A stretch of 64,000 nt of DNA from Leuctra nigra (lineage: Eukaryota > Arthropoda > Insecta > Plecoptera > Leuctridae). Positions within the stretch are counted from its first letter, which is position 1; each line of letters begins with the position of its first letter. Position numbers and translations under genes: made by a program. The stretch is taken from the NCBI GenBank assembly GCA_934045905.1, contig OW203765.1:26129151-26193150 (forward strand), written 5' to 3'. Below the pieces are notes generated by a model. It was not told the origin of the DNA, searched no databases, and saw nothing but the letters and a program-made list of their open reading frames with translations. This document shows positions 44,701-55,469 of this stretch, piece by piece.

Positions 44701-46498
44701 AAACTTTTTTCTGTCCTACCCTGGCGTAACAAAATTGGTAAACATGCCCTTGATTACATACATATAATTCTTTTCCTAGTATCTGTCTAGATATTGAATC
44801 TTTTCGTAATCTTAAAAGTTTGCACTTTGCGGTTCCCTTTAGTAGTTTTATCTTTCTCTATATTCCGGTATTGTAATGTTTTAGCTAATAATTTGATTCA
44901 TAGTAATTGCATTTGATTTATTGAGTTTTTTTAAATACTTCTAAAACATGTCTGTTATATTTATAATCCCAAAGAGTAGGTCCCTGAGGTTTGTGGATTA
45001 TGTGATTTTATATAATGTATCTGTAATAAATAATAAAGAAGTTAAAACAAAAACGGCATAACTTTGCTACTATATGAAAACGCTCAGTGTAACGCGTTGA
45101 TGAGCGAGCACCGATACGCTCAACATCTCCAACCGAACACAATTCTGTCAACAGAAGAAAACTATCAACCTGCAAAAAATTATGTGATTACTGATTTTCA
45201 TTGCAACTTTCATTTTTTAACTATTAACTCTTTTCCTTCCTTTCCTTATTTTTCTTTTCCGTGCACATCGTACTGCGCACGCCATGTTGGATCAAAATCA
45301 TGAAAAGTTGCCAGAGGATTAGCTGTTAGTCAGAATTGTGCGCTCTTCCCGTGATCCGTAGTAGTACAAGCAAAGAGTTTCTGCGAAGCCTACTAGAAAC
45401 TCTTTGGTACACGGCCTTCCCGTAGGTTGAACAACCAGCTTGGCCTTGATGTGCTTGAGACTATCCGCGCGAATTCATCCGCGTGAACATCCGCGTGAAC
45501 ATCCGCGTGAACATCCGCGTGAACATCCGCGCGAACATCCGCGTGAATGTTCCACAACTGCTCTTGCAGAACTCGGAATTGTCAACTCATGTGAAGTGTA
45601 ATGGAAAATATAGCAGCCTGTACAATACCTATACATACAGATGAGTACACCATTGAGATCATTGTAACAGCTGCTGTTATTTCACAGTACTAATGTGTCG
45701 TATGGGAAAGTACCGGCTGAAATTAGTAGAAACATTGATTTCTCATATAAATACGATTTTAAGTGCAAGAAATGTCCCCCTTTAAGGGGGGATGCAAGTA
45801 GAGGTCTCCGATAGCTATCTGAACAAATGCATAAATTAATAGATAAGTTCCTGGTGCGCATAAAAATATTTTAGGACTTTTCAATGTGTCTCTAGAATTG
45901 ATTTGCGCGTGGGTACCTAAATGAAATTCCTGGAAATTGGCAACTTGGAAGGAGAGTTCTACGATTTAAAATAACATACATTCATTATATACATTCAATA
46001 CATTCATTATATTATATTTCATAATATTATATTCATTATATTATTATATATTATTTTTTGATAATTACCCCTTTTTAAAATGTTGTTTTCGAAATATTCT
46101 TTGATTTTTTGCTGCTGTGTTTTGTAGAAGGAGAAGGAGGTAGAAGAAGTCTTGGACCAAGTAAAAATGGTGTTTTGAACAAAACGGATTGGCTACTGGT
46201 CAGGTTCCTTGACAATCAATCCTTGTTATTATCAATGAAATCAGAGCTTGCTACAGTTAGATAATGCATAGCACAGACTTCATGGGATGATGCTATCAAA
46301 TCTTTATCAGCCAATGCCATTCTTTCGAATACCGTTTATTATTTGATCGAGTGTACATGTGATGTGAGAACGTAAATATTCATACCTACATATTCGAATA
46401 CGAATAGGCTTACATACGAATAGGCTGAGGGCCAAGGTTAAGGTAATACAAGCGCTCGGCCATAGGATAATAAATGTTTTCCGAGTAATAATAACCAT
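44701..46498. other. Intergenic region upstream of OR-E with receptor relics
   Basis: Mostly AT-rich, including an ATTATAT-rich stretch (46000-46065). About 45074-45107 matches the intergenic stretch at 9765-9800, and 45439-45581 is an antisense receptor fragment listed separately. A short hairpin (aaagagtttctgcg ... tagaaactcttt) lies at 45375-45405. No intact gene. Confidence 0.45.
45439..45581 (-). pseudogene. Antisense fragment of odorant receptor exon 3 with an internal 12 bp minisatellite
   Basis: On the minus strand the DNA reads caattccgagttctgc (QFRVL), then gaacattcacgcggatgtt, and later agtctcaagcacatcaaggc (SLKHIKA), matching the receptor motif QFRVLRDKLVNIRADSLKHI. Between the two halves the NIRAD-coding part is expanded: five exact-length 12 bp units (gcgtgaacatcc on the plus strand, 45481-45540, one with gcgc) plus partial ones, coding for repeated A-D-V-H. 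The frame shifts after the repeat and no flanking exons are seen. Confidence 0.75.
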
Positions 46499-48315
46499 TA
46501 AAAAACACTTCGTGTAAAAATAACAGCCAAGTCTCTTCAACTAAAAAAAAATATGAAATCTAAAAATTCTGCACTGAAAAGTAGTGATATCAAAAAATGA
46601 GCCAAGTCAAAACTTTATTTGAAAATCAAAAAATACTTGGCGCATCGTGTATATAAAAAGCTTGGAAGTATAGGCCAATTATAAAATATACATAAAATAT
46701 CCAAATACATAGTACACCTATAATGCCCTAAAAAAAACGATGCGCCAAGTATTTTTTGATTTTCAAATAAAGTTTTGACTTGGCTAATTTTTTGATATCA
46801 CTACTTTTCAGTGCAGAATTTTTAGATTTCATATTTTTTTTTAGTTGAAGAGACTTGGCTGTTATTTTTACACGAAGTGTTTTTTAATGGGATATCACTA
46901 CTTTTTTTAGTTTATTCTTACAACTTGTGACAATCGAATGAACAATTACTATATCCTTAAAAAAAATCACCCTTTACAATTTGGTTATTTTCATGAAGAA
47001 TAGCAAAGGTTTCATTCCAATCGGTCAACCAAGTTCCGAGATATGGCAACATATCCGTTGTCAAAATGGCTGCTGAACTTTCTGCACTGCCACATAGAAT
47101 TTATAACTATAAATGATGTGTATCATTTTAAGCTTTCTGAATATGTATTTATTGTATAGGAGGGGATTATAATAATTTATAAATTTGAATGACGTCATTT
47201 CCGGTCTCATAAATAGGAACATTCTAGTTTGACTGTTCCTATTCCATAGAGATGGCCTTCCGAATCGTTTCGCGCTAGTTTCATACCGATCTGTCAACCA
47301 GTTTTCGAGATATGGCGTTTCTTCCGGTTTCAAAATGGCTGCTGAAATCACTGACTCCTTGAATTATAATTTAAACATGATTACATTTTATTATAAGCTG
47401 TCTGAAATAGTATATTTATTGCATCAACATGTAAATTTGTGAGATTCTTAAAAAGTGTGACGTCATTTCCAGTTTTGGTATGGAAAACTGCAAATATTAT
47501 TGATAATAATACATAAAGTTGACCGTCTAAATTGTTTAGCGCTGGTTTCGTTCAAATCTATTTAGCCGTTATTGATATATGATGTCACTTCCGGTTTCAA
47601 AATGGCGGCTTCCGGTTGGTTTTATAACAAGTCAAATGAGATATCAAAAGTACATACGTTACATAAATATCAAAATAATCGGATCAAATTTGTTGCCGAA
47701 ATGCCAATCGATGTATTTCAAATTTCATGACGTCATTTCCGGTTTCGTTAACATAAATTTTAGTCTGTTGCTATTTATAATCCATATAGTTGACCGACCG
47801 AATCGTTTGGCGCTATTTTCGTTCCAATCAGCTCAGCCGTTGTCGAGATATGATGTCACTTCCGGTTTCAAAATGGCGGCACAAAAAAAGTCAAGGGGGG
47901 GAGGGCAAATCAGACGCTAAAAGTGCACACGTGGTAAAAATGTGAGATCAATCGGTTCAGCCGTTTAGGCTGTGGCCTGTTTACCGGATTTGAATTCCAG
48001 GATACTACTACTACTAAGATTATTATTATTATTATTATTATTATTATGAAAACCACCCTAAAACACGGTTTTCACGGCCCTCTAGCTCGCAAAGGGCGTA
48101 ACCTATTGTTCCCAAATTTGGTATATGTTGTAGGGTGGGCCATTGCTCGAAATTGAGATATTTCCCAACAATGTGAGATTCCCCAATTTTAAGATCCAGT
48201 AGGCCGAAAATGCCACTTTGATGCCTACAGTAAAAGTGGGTTTGCTCCAGCCTTTATATGAGAGTGTGCGCGCGCCGTACGACTTGGCTGGCGTGGAGCG
48301 ACCGCTCCACTAGAT
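46499..48315 (+). mobile_element. Foldback element copy C with long tail, upstream of OR-E
   Basis: Left arm 46499-46670 and right arm 46735-46893 are inverted copies around a short loop; the tail 46894-48315 carries repeated gacgtcatttccggt and gatgtcacttccggtttcaa motifs (for example near 47190, 47457, 47577, 47727, 47848), then atggcggc. It ends with gtggagcgaccgctccac and ctaga, like copies B and D. Confidence 0.8.
48006..48047 (+). repeat. (CTA)n and (ATT)n microsatellite within copy C tail
   Basis: Short ctactactacta run followed by about nine att repeats; absent from the tails of copies B and D, so it grew inside this copy. Confidence 0.85.
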
Positions 48316-48354
48316 AAAATAAATAATAAATGTATACAAATGTGTGGCTCGGCC

Positions 48355-48810
48355 GTTGTAGAAAATTGGGAGAGAAAATGTGTTTTATAAGTAGGTGTAA
48401 CTTTGATACGATGTTCACATGATCAGTCTGATTGAATATTAGTAATACATTTTTATTTTGCTTCGTGCCTTGTCAAAACTATGAAATTTCGGATACTATT
48501 GGAGACCAAACCCGTGACCCAATTAATCTCAAATTCGTGATTAGATAAAAGACAAACTTATAGGGTTATACTTGGCACTTTTTTAAATTAAATTTTATAC
48601 GGCAACCAGCAAGACAAGAAAATAGCTAATTTTTCACCAATATAGAACTAGTTTTTACTAATTAAAGAAGCAAAAAATTACTTATGTGTCAAGTTATAAC
48701 CACAAGTTTGTCTTTTATCTAATCATGATAAAAGAATATTAATTCATATTTTAATCAACCCATTTCGTCTCCAATCGTATCCAAAAAAGTGCCTGAAAAG
48801 AGCAGCAAAA
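48355..48810. repeat. Dispersed repeat family, fullest copy
   Basis: Shares its left half with 18365-18830 and its right half with 23030-23215. Its ends are inverted relatives (gtaggtgtaactttga and tcaagttataaccac), suggesting a foldback structure. Non-coding. Confidence 0.65.
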
Positions 48811-49283
48811 TCAAGTTTCATCATATGTCTTGTACCTCTCGACTTATGAGAATATGATGTCTTCAGAATATGAGGAATTTTTAACAAAGGAGGTACCATA
48901 GGAAAATTATTTAGAATTTGGCGTCTAACTTTTAAAAACGTACGGCTAGGTGTATATTTAAAAATCTTAATAACACCATAATGTCTAATGCACATAATAT
49001 TAATTTTTGGAAAAAATCTATCGGCGGAAAATAGTTTAAATCTAATATTTACAAGGAAAATTACTGTGTTTTTTCGACGTCCCATGTTAATGATAGGGCT
49101 AACTCAAATTTATTAAGTGATATATCTTGGAAATTAGTTCGGCTACCCCACTTTTCTTGTGTTTATATGGTGCACAAGGAAATTATTTATTAAATAAGCA
49201 CATTTGTTCAGATATCTATTGGAGACCTCTACTCGGGCATCCCCTCTTAATCAATAAACAGCTACAATGTATGTACTGTATCC
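48811..49283. other. AT-rich intergenic DNA before OR-E
   Basis: No gene or clear repeat is seen. A minus-strand 113 aa frame (48744-49085) overlaps the dispersed repeat and shows no recognisable domain. Confidence 0.4.
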
Positions 49284-49414
49284 AGGCTTCGTAACTTTAC
49301 ATGTCATTATTGATTGAAACCAGAGACGACATTCGTGCAATAAGAATTGTGTGCCACTTCGTTTTGACCTTAAGTCAGAATCGGGTGTTTGAATTGGCTT
49401 CTCCAAATAACATA
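49284..49414 (+). promoter_or_regulatory. Conserved 5' flank/leader of OR-E
   Basis: Nearly identical to 23298-23442 before OR-D, with small indels, up to the start codon; probable shared promoter and leader. Confidence 0.4.
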
Positions 49415-52400
49415 ATGGAGGAAATATCGCCCAAAAGACGAAATGACGTCATTTTCAAACTCAGCCACGAGCTCATGGATAAACTTGGTGAGAAAATGTA
49501 TCAATTATAATATGAATGATTAGTTGTCATATACATGAAACAATTCTTTGGCTTATTTATACTGTAGGATACAGTCACATTCAGAAGTTGTTTACCTGAT
49601 TCCCGTGTTGATAAGTGATCACAACAGAGGGAAAATATTATCATATTCCATGAAGAGATATGGCATAGGTAACACTCTATTTGGAGGAATATCTATTATT
49701 TTACTTTAAATATTATGATTGTGGCGTGTTTCCTAATCGTGTTTCTTGAGCTAGCAAACCGTTTAAATCTTTTGGCAGGGATTTCTGATTTTTTCTGCCC
49801 CGTTCTGTCCCAGACTGAAGTATGAACAGAATTCTTTGAGTATAGGTAGTAAAAATTTAAAAAAGAACAGTCTTCTTAGTGATTGAAAAATCAAAATGGT
49901 CTGATAGTTGAAATTTTGCACATTTTCAACCAAATTCTCCGGAAGCTCAATATTACCAATAGGTATCGATTACTCACTGGTCATAAGAGGTGCCCTCCGC
50001 CCCCGCTCTCCTTCCCATAACTCTTAAGTGTACCATGTCTATACATTGAAGATGGCTAAATATTGAGGAGATTACTTTCCCATCGCAATTTGGCCAATCA
50101 AGCAAGGTAGTGAGATCATAAACATAAATGCATTTCTATTTTCTTGCAATGTGGTACACTGTTAAAAAAAATATGAAAATAAAACCTCTTGCGTATAACA
50201 TTGAACTCTATGGACAGGGTTGCTGTGCTTAACAATATAGGCAACCCGTCTCCCATAGGTGTAATGCGTATTGCCTACATCACAAATACCCCTCCACACC
50301 AGCACGAGCAACGCCGGGTAGGACAACCAATATACATTCTTCAATATGCCGTTGATGGAACATAATATATGTTATCAATATTTTCGTGGAAGCTTTTAGA
50401 ACCAATTTATAATAATTATTGAAAAATTGCTGTAAAATTCTGTAATTGTTTAACCTGAGATTGTTTTACCGCAATTATTCAATAATTAAATTTTATCAAT
50501 GTCTCAGGAATTTGCAGTTACTCCGAGGATGTGAAGAAAAGTCCAATGAAACTGTTGATATTCTTCTTCACCCGCTTTGTCGTCGCTCAGCAATGTTACG
50601 AAGCAACATTCCAGCACTTGGCTTATTTCTACGTCAACTGGGCGAACATCAGGACACAAGAACTGCCCAAAATGATAGTCATGATGAGTATTACGTTGTT
50701 TTTGGCGGTACAGCTAGGAAATGTCTACTGGATCCAGAAAGAACTGCACAATCTTATGAGATCTTTGGATAAAATTAATACAGATTACTCGTCTACGAAA
50801 CAACGTCATCGGTTGATGGTGAAGAAAACGTCCAAACTAACTGATTTTCTACATAAATATCTACCTTTCTTATATCCCTCCTTTTGGCTGTGGGGGATTG
50901 GAATTTTCTACATTGCTCTGCACGAAGAAAAGTTCTTGAATGGGTGAGTTGTAGGATATTACTTGAAGTTTGAATATAACCTTTGCTATGTGGTTTGCAA
51001 CCTGTGGGATATTCCCCGCTATAGTTGGTGACAGGCAAAGATGAACCCAGTTTAGCATTGCCAGGTATAGGCCGGCCCATGCTAGCGCGGGTTCATCTTT
51101 GCCTGTCACCGACCTTAGGAAGGAACATTAGGGTTCCAGAGGAAGAATTGTACCATGAATGAAACATCAAATCGACGAAAATAATTTTCCAAAACGCATA
51201 GAAAATAATCTAAATTCAATTTTGAATTTATAAAATGTCCAGTGCCTGTGGGGCTGGGACCAGCATGTAATCTGAATGACCTTGCAACAGACACCTCATG
51301 GAATAAAGGTTGAGACCCGCTGATCTAGACGATCAAATTAGGAGTCAGCAATGTTTCGGACAAATGACCACATTGAATATACCTACTCTTGGGCAATTGT
51401 GATTTTTTATTACGGCCGGGTATTAACAAACCCACAGGCACAGTGCCCTTGGGGATGGCAGCCTGGCCAGGGTTTCCTACGCTAACAGATTATGGAGACT
51501 TTTACTTCAAAAAGGTTGCATTTAGATGTGTTTACCCCATAAGCAAACAGAACTGTAGGGACTACCGGGGAATACACACCCTTACCGCATAGTAATACCT
51601 ACCCCATAAAAAACACTCCGTGTAAAAATACCCGCCAAGTCTCTTCAACTATAAAAAAATAGAAGAAATCTAAAAATTCAACACTGAAAAGAAGTGATAT
51701 CAAAAAATGAGCCAAGTCAAAACTTAATTTTAAAAACCAAAATATACTTGGCGCATCGTGTATATAAATAGTATAGAAGCATATGCCAAAAACTAAATGT
51801 ACCTAAATATATATAATATACCTATAATGCCCTTAAAAACGATGCGCCAAGTATATTTTGGTTTTTACAATTAAGTTTTGACTTGGCTCATTTTTTGATA
51901 TCACTTCTTTTCAGTGTTGAATTTTTAGATTTCTTCTATTTTTTTATAGTTGAAGAGACTTGGCGGGTATTTTTACACGGAGTGTTTTTTATGGGGATAT
52001 CACTTATTTTTTTAGTTTATTTACACAACTTGTAACACACATCGGAGCAACAATGACCAATTACTTTTAAAAAATACGCCATTTCCGAATTGGTTAATAC
52101 GAAAAATTGTGTTTGGTGCTCAATATACCTAAGCTTAAAGTGATATTCCATGAAGAATTGCGCAAGCTTCGTTACAATCAGTCCAGCCGTTTTCGAGATA
52201 TGGTATCACTTCCGGTTTTCAAAATGGCGACTATAATTACTGCCACATAGAATTTATTTCTATAAATGTTATGTATCATTATAAGCCTTCTGAATATGTA
52301 GTTATTGTAGTAAGAGGTCATTTAAATCTAGTTCTTCATTTTCATGACGTCATTTCCGGTTTCGGTAATAGTACATCTCTACTTTAACTATTGATATTCC

Positions 52401-55094
52401 ATATAGATGACCGTCTGAATCATTTGGCGCTGGTTTAATTCCTAACGGTCTAGCTGTTTTCGAGATAATACGTCACTTCCGGTTTCAAAATGGCGGCTTC
52501 CTGTTGGTTTTATAAAAAGGCACCTCAGACGCCAAAAGTGCACATGTGGTGAAAATTTCAGATCGATCGGCTCAGCCGTTTAGGCTGTGGCGGTGATAGC
52601 AACGTTTCCTGATATCATCTTCAGAATCAGAAAGTGGTGTAATTTCACTGTTTTCTCGGCCCTCTAGCTCGCAAACGGCATAACATATTGTTCCCTAATT
52701 TGGTATATGTAGTGGGGTGGGCCATAGCTCGAAATTAAGATATATCGCAACAATGTGAGATTTTCCAATTTTAAGATCCAGTAGGCCGAAAATGCCATGT
52801 TGTTGCTTACAGTAAAAGTGGTTGGTCTGCTCCTCAGTTTATTAGTCATTTACGGTATGTTGAGTGAGTGTGAGTGTACGGTACGACTTGGCTGGGTGGA
52901 GCGACCGCTCCACTAGATACATCATAAGAATTGACCACCTTCCTATACTCACCCCCTTCCTATACTCAACCCCTTCCTTGTCTTTCTTCCCTTACTCTAT
53001 CTCTTTGTGGATTATATTAATATTTGTTTATAACTTATTTTCAGATTATATTTTCCTTTCAACGTGTCAGAATATCCTAACCACTATTACGCTTTTCTAT
53101 TCGAAGTGCTCATGTGGATGCACGCGGCACTGCTATTTCTCTTGGTGTTGTTGTTTATATTTTCATTGATCATCCACACGATTTCCCAATTCCGAGTTCT
53201 ACGCGACAAATTGGTGAATATCCGTTCGGACAGTTTGAGACACATTAAGGCCAAGCGTCGCCGGAAAACGAATCAGACTGAGGACACTCGAACACCAGCT
53301 GAGCTCAGTGAAATGGAGTTAAACCAAGGAGAAACAATCGCTGCACAACCACACTCAGTAAAAAATTTCGAAAATCGTCGGCAATCAATCTTGAACAAAT
53401 CTGGTGATCATGAAATAGATATGAATTCCAAGAAAATGAGCAAAGGAAGACTGCATATTCTGCCTCCACTTGACAATGAAGTCTCGGATGAGATAACCCG
53501 GGAATGGATGATGACAGGAAAGCATCGGTGTCTACTAAGATACATAGCTGGTGAAGAGAAGCGTGAGCTTGACTTGGAGATGGAGAGACGTCTGAAGAAA
53601 TGCATCCAGCATCATCAGGCAATCATAAAGTAAGCACTTCTTCTTGCTTCGTGTATGTATAGATGTTAAGTGCACGATTTTTAATAATAATAATAATCTT
53701 TCTCCCGGTTCCAAGAGTTGGGTCATGGGGTGGCGAGGCCACTATTTACTAGGGCCCGGGCTCCAAAGCTAGCCGGCCAGGCTTGGCTCTTCCTCTTCGT
53801 TCTTCTTCTCTACCAGTTTTTCTACTTCTTCCTGTCTTCCCTCTTCCACTTCTTACCACTTCTTCAGTCTCTCTTGTACATCTTCTGCTACCAGATCTCT
53901 CAATTTTTTCCTCGGTCTTCCCACTCTCCTTTTTATCACTTCTCGCAGCTTCGAACTCCCGACGCGGTATTCTCTTCCTCTGCATTCTCTTCATGTGGCC
54001 AAACCACCGTAGCTGCTCTCTCCCCATTTTAAATGCCAACCTCTCTACCTTCAAGTCTCCTCTAATCTTTTCACTCCTGATCTTGTCCATCTTAGTTACT
54101 CCTTATATGCTTCGTAAAAACTTAATTTCTGCTGCCTGCAACTGGCTCTCCTCCTTTCCTCCAATCGCCCACGTTACGGAACCGTAGGTGAGTATTGGCA
54201 GAAAATAGTTTTTGAAAAGGAGTATCTTGCATTTCTGGGGTAACTGCTCATTCCAAAGAAGTTTCCTGACTAACTGGAAAAATGTGTTAGCCAGTTGTAC
54301 TCTTGATGTTATCTCTCTTCCTATTTTTCCATCCTTAGTTAGCCAGCTCCCCAGATACTTAAACTCTCCTCTCTTCGCCAGTTCCAAGCCCCGTAGCTTG
54401 ATCTTCTCATTTCTTGCCTTCCTCTCCATTACTAGTGTCTCACTCTTTTCCTGACTTATCCGCATACCGTATTCTTCAGTCATCTGGCTCCATCTATCAA
54501 TCTTTTCTTGAACACATTAGCTGGTTTCTCCCCACACTACGATATCATCTGCATACTTATACCAGTGTATTCGTCTCCTGGTCTTCGCTTGGTTCTACTT
54601 TTCTCAGCAGCTCGTCCATGACAATGACAAATAGTGTCGGGGAAAGAACGCTGCCCTGTCGAAGTCATTCCTTCATCTCAAACCATCCTGACTTTCCCTC
54701 CACTGTTTGAACACAGCTCTCGTTCTTCTCATGTGCACTTGATTCTCTCAATCAGACCCAACCCCCCCCCCCCCCCACACATTTTTAATAATATGTTTAT
54801 TTGTTTCAGAATATTTTACAAAGCTCAAACATTATGCCAGGCAAATATATTATGTACAGTTATATTCAGTGTTGCTTCATATTCATTGGCACTTACTTAC
54901 ATCACTTTGGTGAGTGTGAATGTAAGGTGCAAAATATATTTTGGCTTAAAAAAATATTTTTTAAATATAAATATCTTATCATTTTCCAGGTGGATTCTAT
55001 TTATCTAGTTACATGGGTAATTCTGATCATGATTATGTGTGGAGCTACAATATTCATTGGAGTGAGCTGGCTGGTTGACCAAGTGGCTGAGCAG
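49415..55094 (+). CDS. Odorant receptor OR-E (7tm_6 family), exons 1-5, 3' end beyond window
   Basis: Exons: 49415-49487, 50508-50943, 53045-53629, 54810-54909, 54990-55094, with the same phases as OR-D. The joined frame is open through the sixth hydrophobic segment (WVILIMIMCGATIFIGVSWL). Exon 1 reads MEEISPKRRNDVIFKLSHEL. Exon 2 carries LLIFFFTRFVVAQQCYEATF and MIVMMSITLFLAVQLGNVYW. Exon 3 has the same extended intracellular loop as OR-D (KKMSKGRLHILPPLDNEV). Exon 6 exists as at least 72 tandem acceptor-exon units from 55470 to the window end; none in view reads into the proper exon end, so the functional exon 6 and exon 7 must lie further right. Whether the gene still makes a full receptor depends on splicing across the array. 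Confidence 0.82.
51027..51110. repeat. Hairpin in intron 2 of OR-E
   Basis: Arms of about 32 bp (ggtgacaggcaaagatgaac and gttcatctttgcctgtcacc at the ends, with inner mismatches) around a 20 bp loop. OR-D intron 2 lacks it, so it is probably a tiny foldback insertion. Confidence 0.7.
51601..52917 (+). mobile_element. Foldback element copy D in intron 2 of OR-E
   Basis: Left arm 51601-51770, right arm 51837-51998, tail to 52917 with CRE/ETS-like motifs near 52198, 52346 and 52466, and the terminal gtggagcgaccgctccac plus ctaga. OR-D intron 2 (tatcgatacaatacatcataag, about 27050) preserves the empty site; comparison places the insertion between an A and a T, with no obvious long target duplication. 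Confidence 0.8.
53689..54780 (-). mobile_element. 5'-truncated LINE fragment in intron 3 of OR-E (minus strand)
   Basis: Minus-strand frames encode a reverse-transcriptase C-terminal part: SQEKSETLVMERKARN, GEFKYLGSWLTKDGKIGREI and LPILTYGSVTWAIGG (54103-54483), then REQLRWFGHMKRMQRKRIPR (53749-54090). The 12 bp target duplication ATTTTTAATAAT flanks it (53677-53688 and 54781-54792). OR-D intron 3 shows the single copy of that site. The 3' end is a (TAA)n tail; a poly-C run lies at its 5' end. Frame-broken. Confidence 0.88.
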
Positions 55095-55469
55095 GTAAGA
55101 AAGGAAACGGGTGCTTGCCTTGTTATTGCTCTGGTTGTTCCTCGAGCGCCGAGACACTTTTCTTCCCCTAGCGACAAAACATTACGTAAATGCGACCTTG
55201 CTTAGGTATATTGTGCTGTAGCCTAGAGTCAAAAAGGCGCCAAAATCATATCACCATTTGTTCATATCAACACTTTTCAGTGCATATTGAAATTATTTAA
55301 TGTATATTATAAAGGAGACTGTGTTTCAATAACTCCAGAAATTCACTGAGCATCATGGCATAAACGAAGTACCACAAATAATATTTTATAATAAGAACTA
55401 TTTTCTTTGCTCAAGGAAATGTTTTCGGTGCTGTATAGGACAAAGGTTTTACGTTTGTTAGAGTTATCA
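55095..55469 (+). other. Start of OR-E intron 5
   Basis: Follows the donor gtaaga at 55095 and matches OR-D intron 5 (cgagcgccgagacactt, agcgacaaaacatt, caaggttttacgtttgt-like phrases) up to the first degenerate exon-6 unit. This alignment shows that the array is in the place where OR-D has only a few units. Confidence 0.7.
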
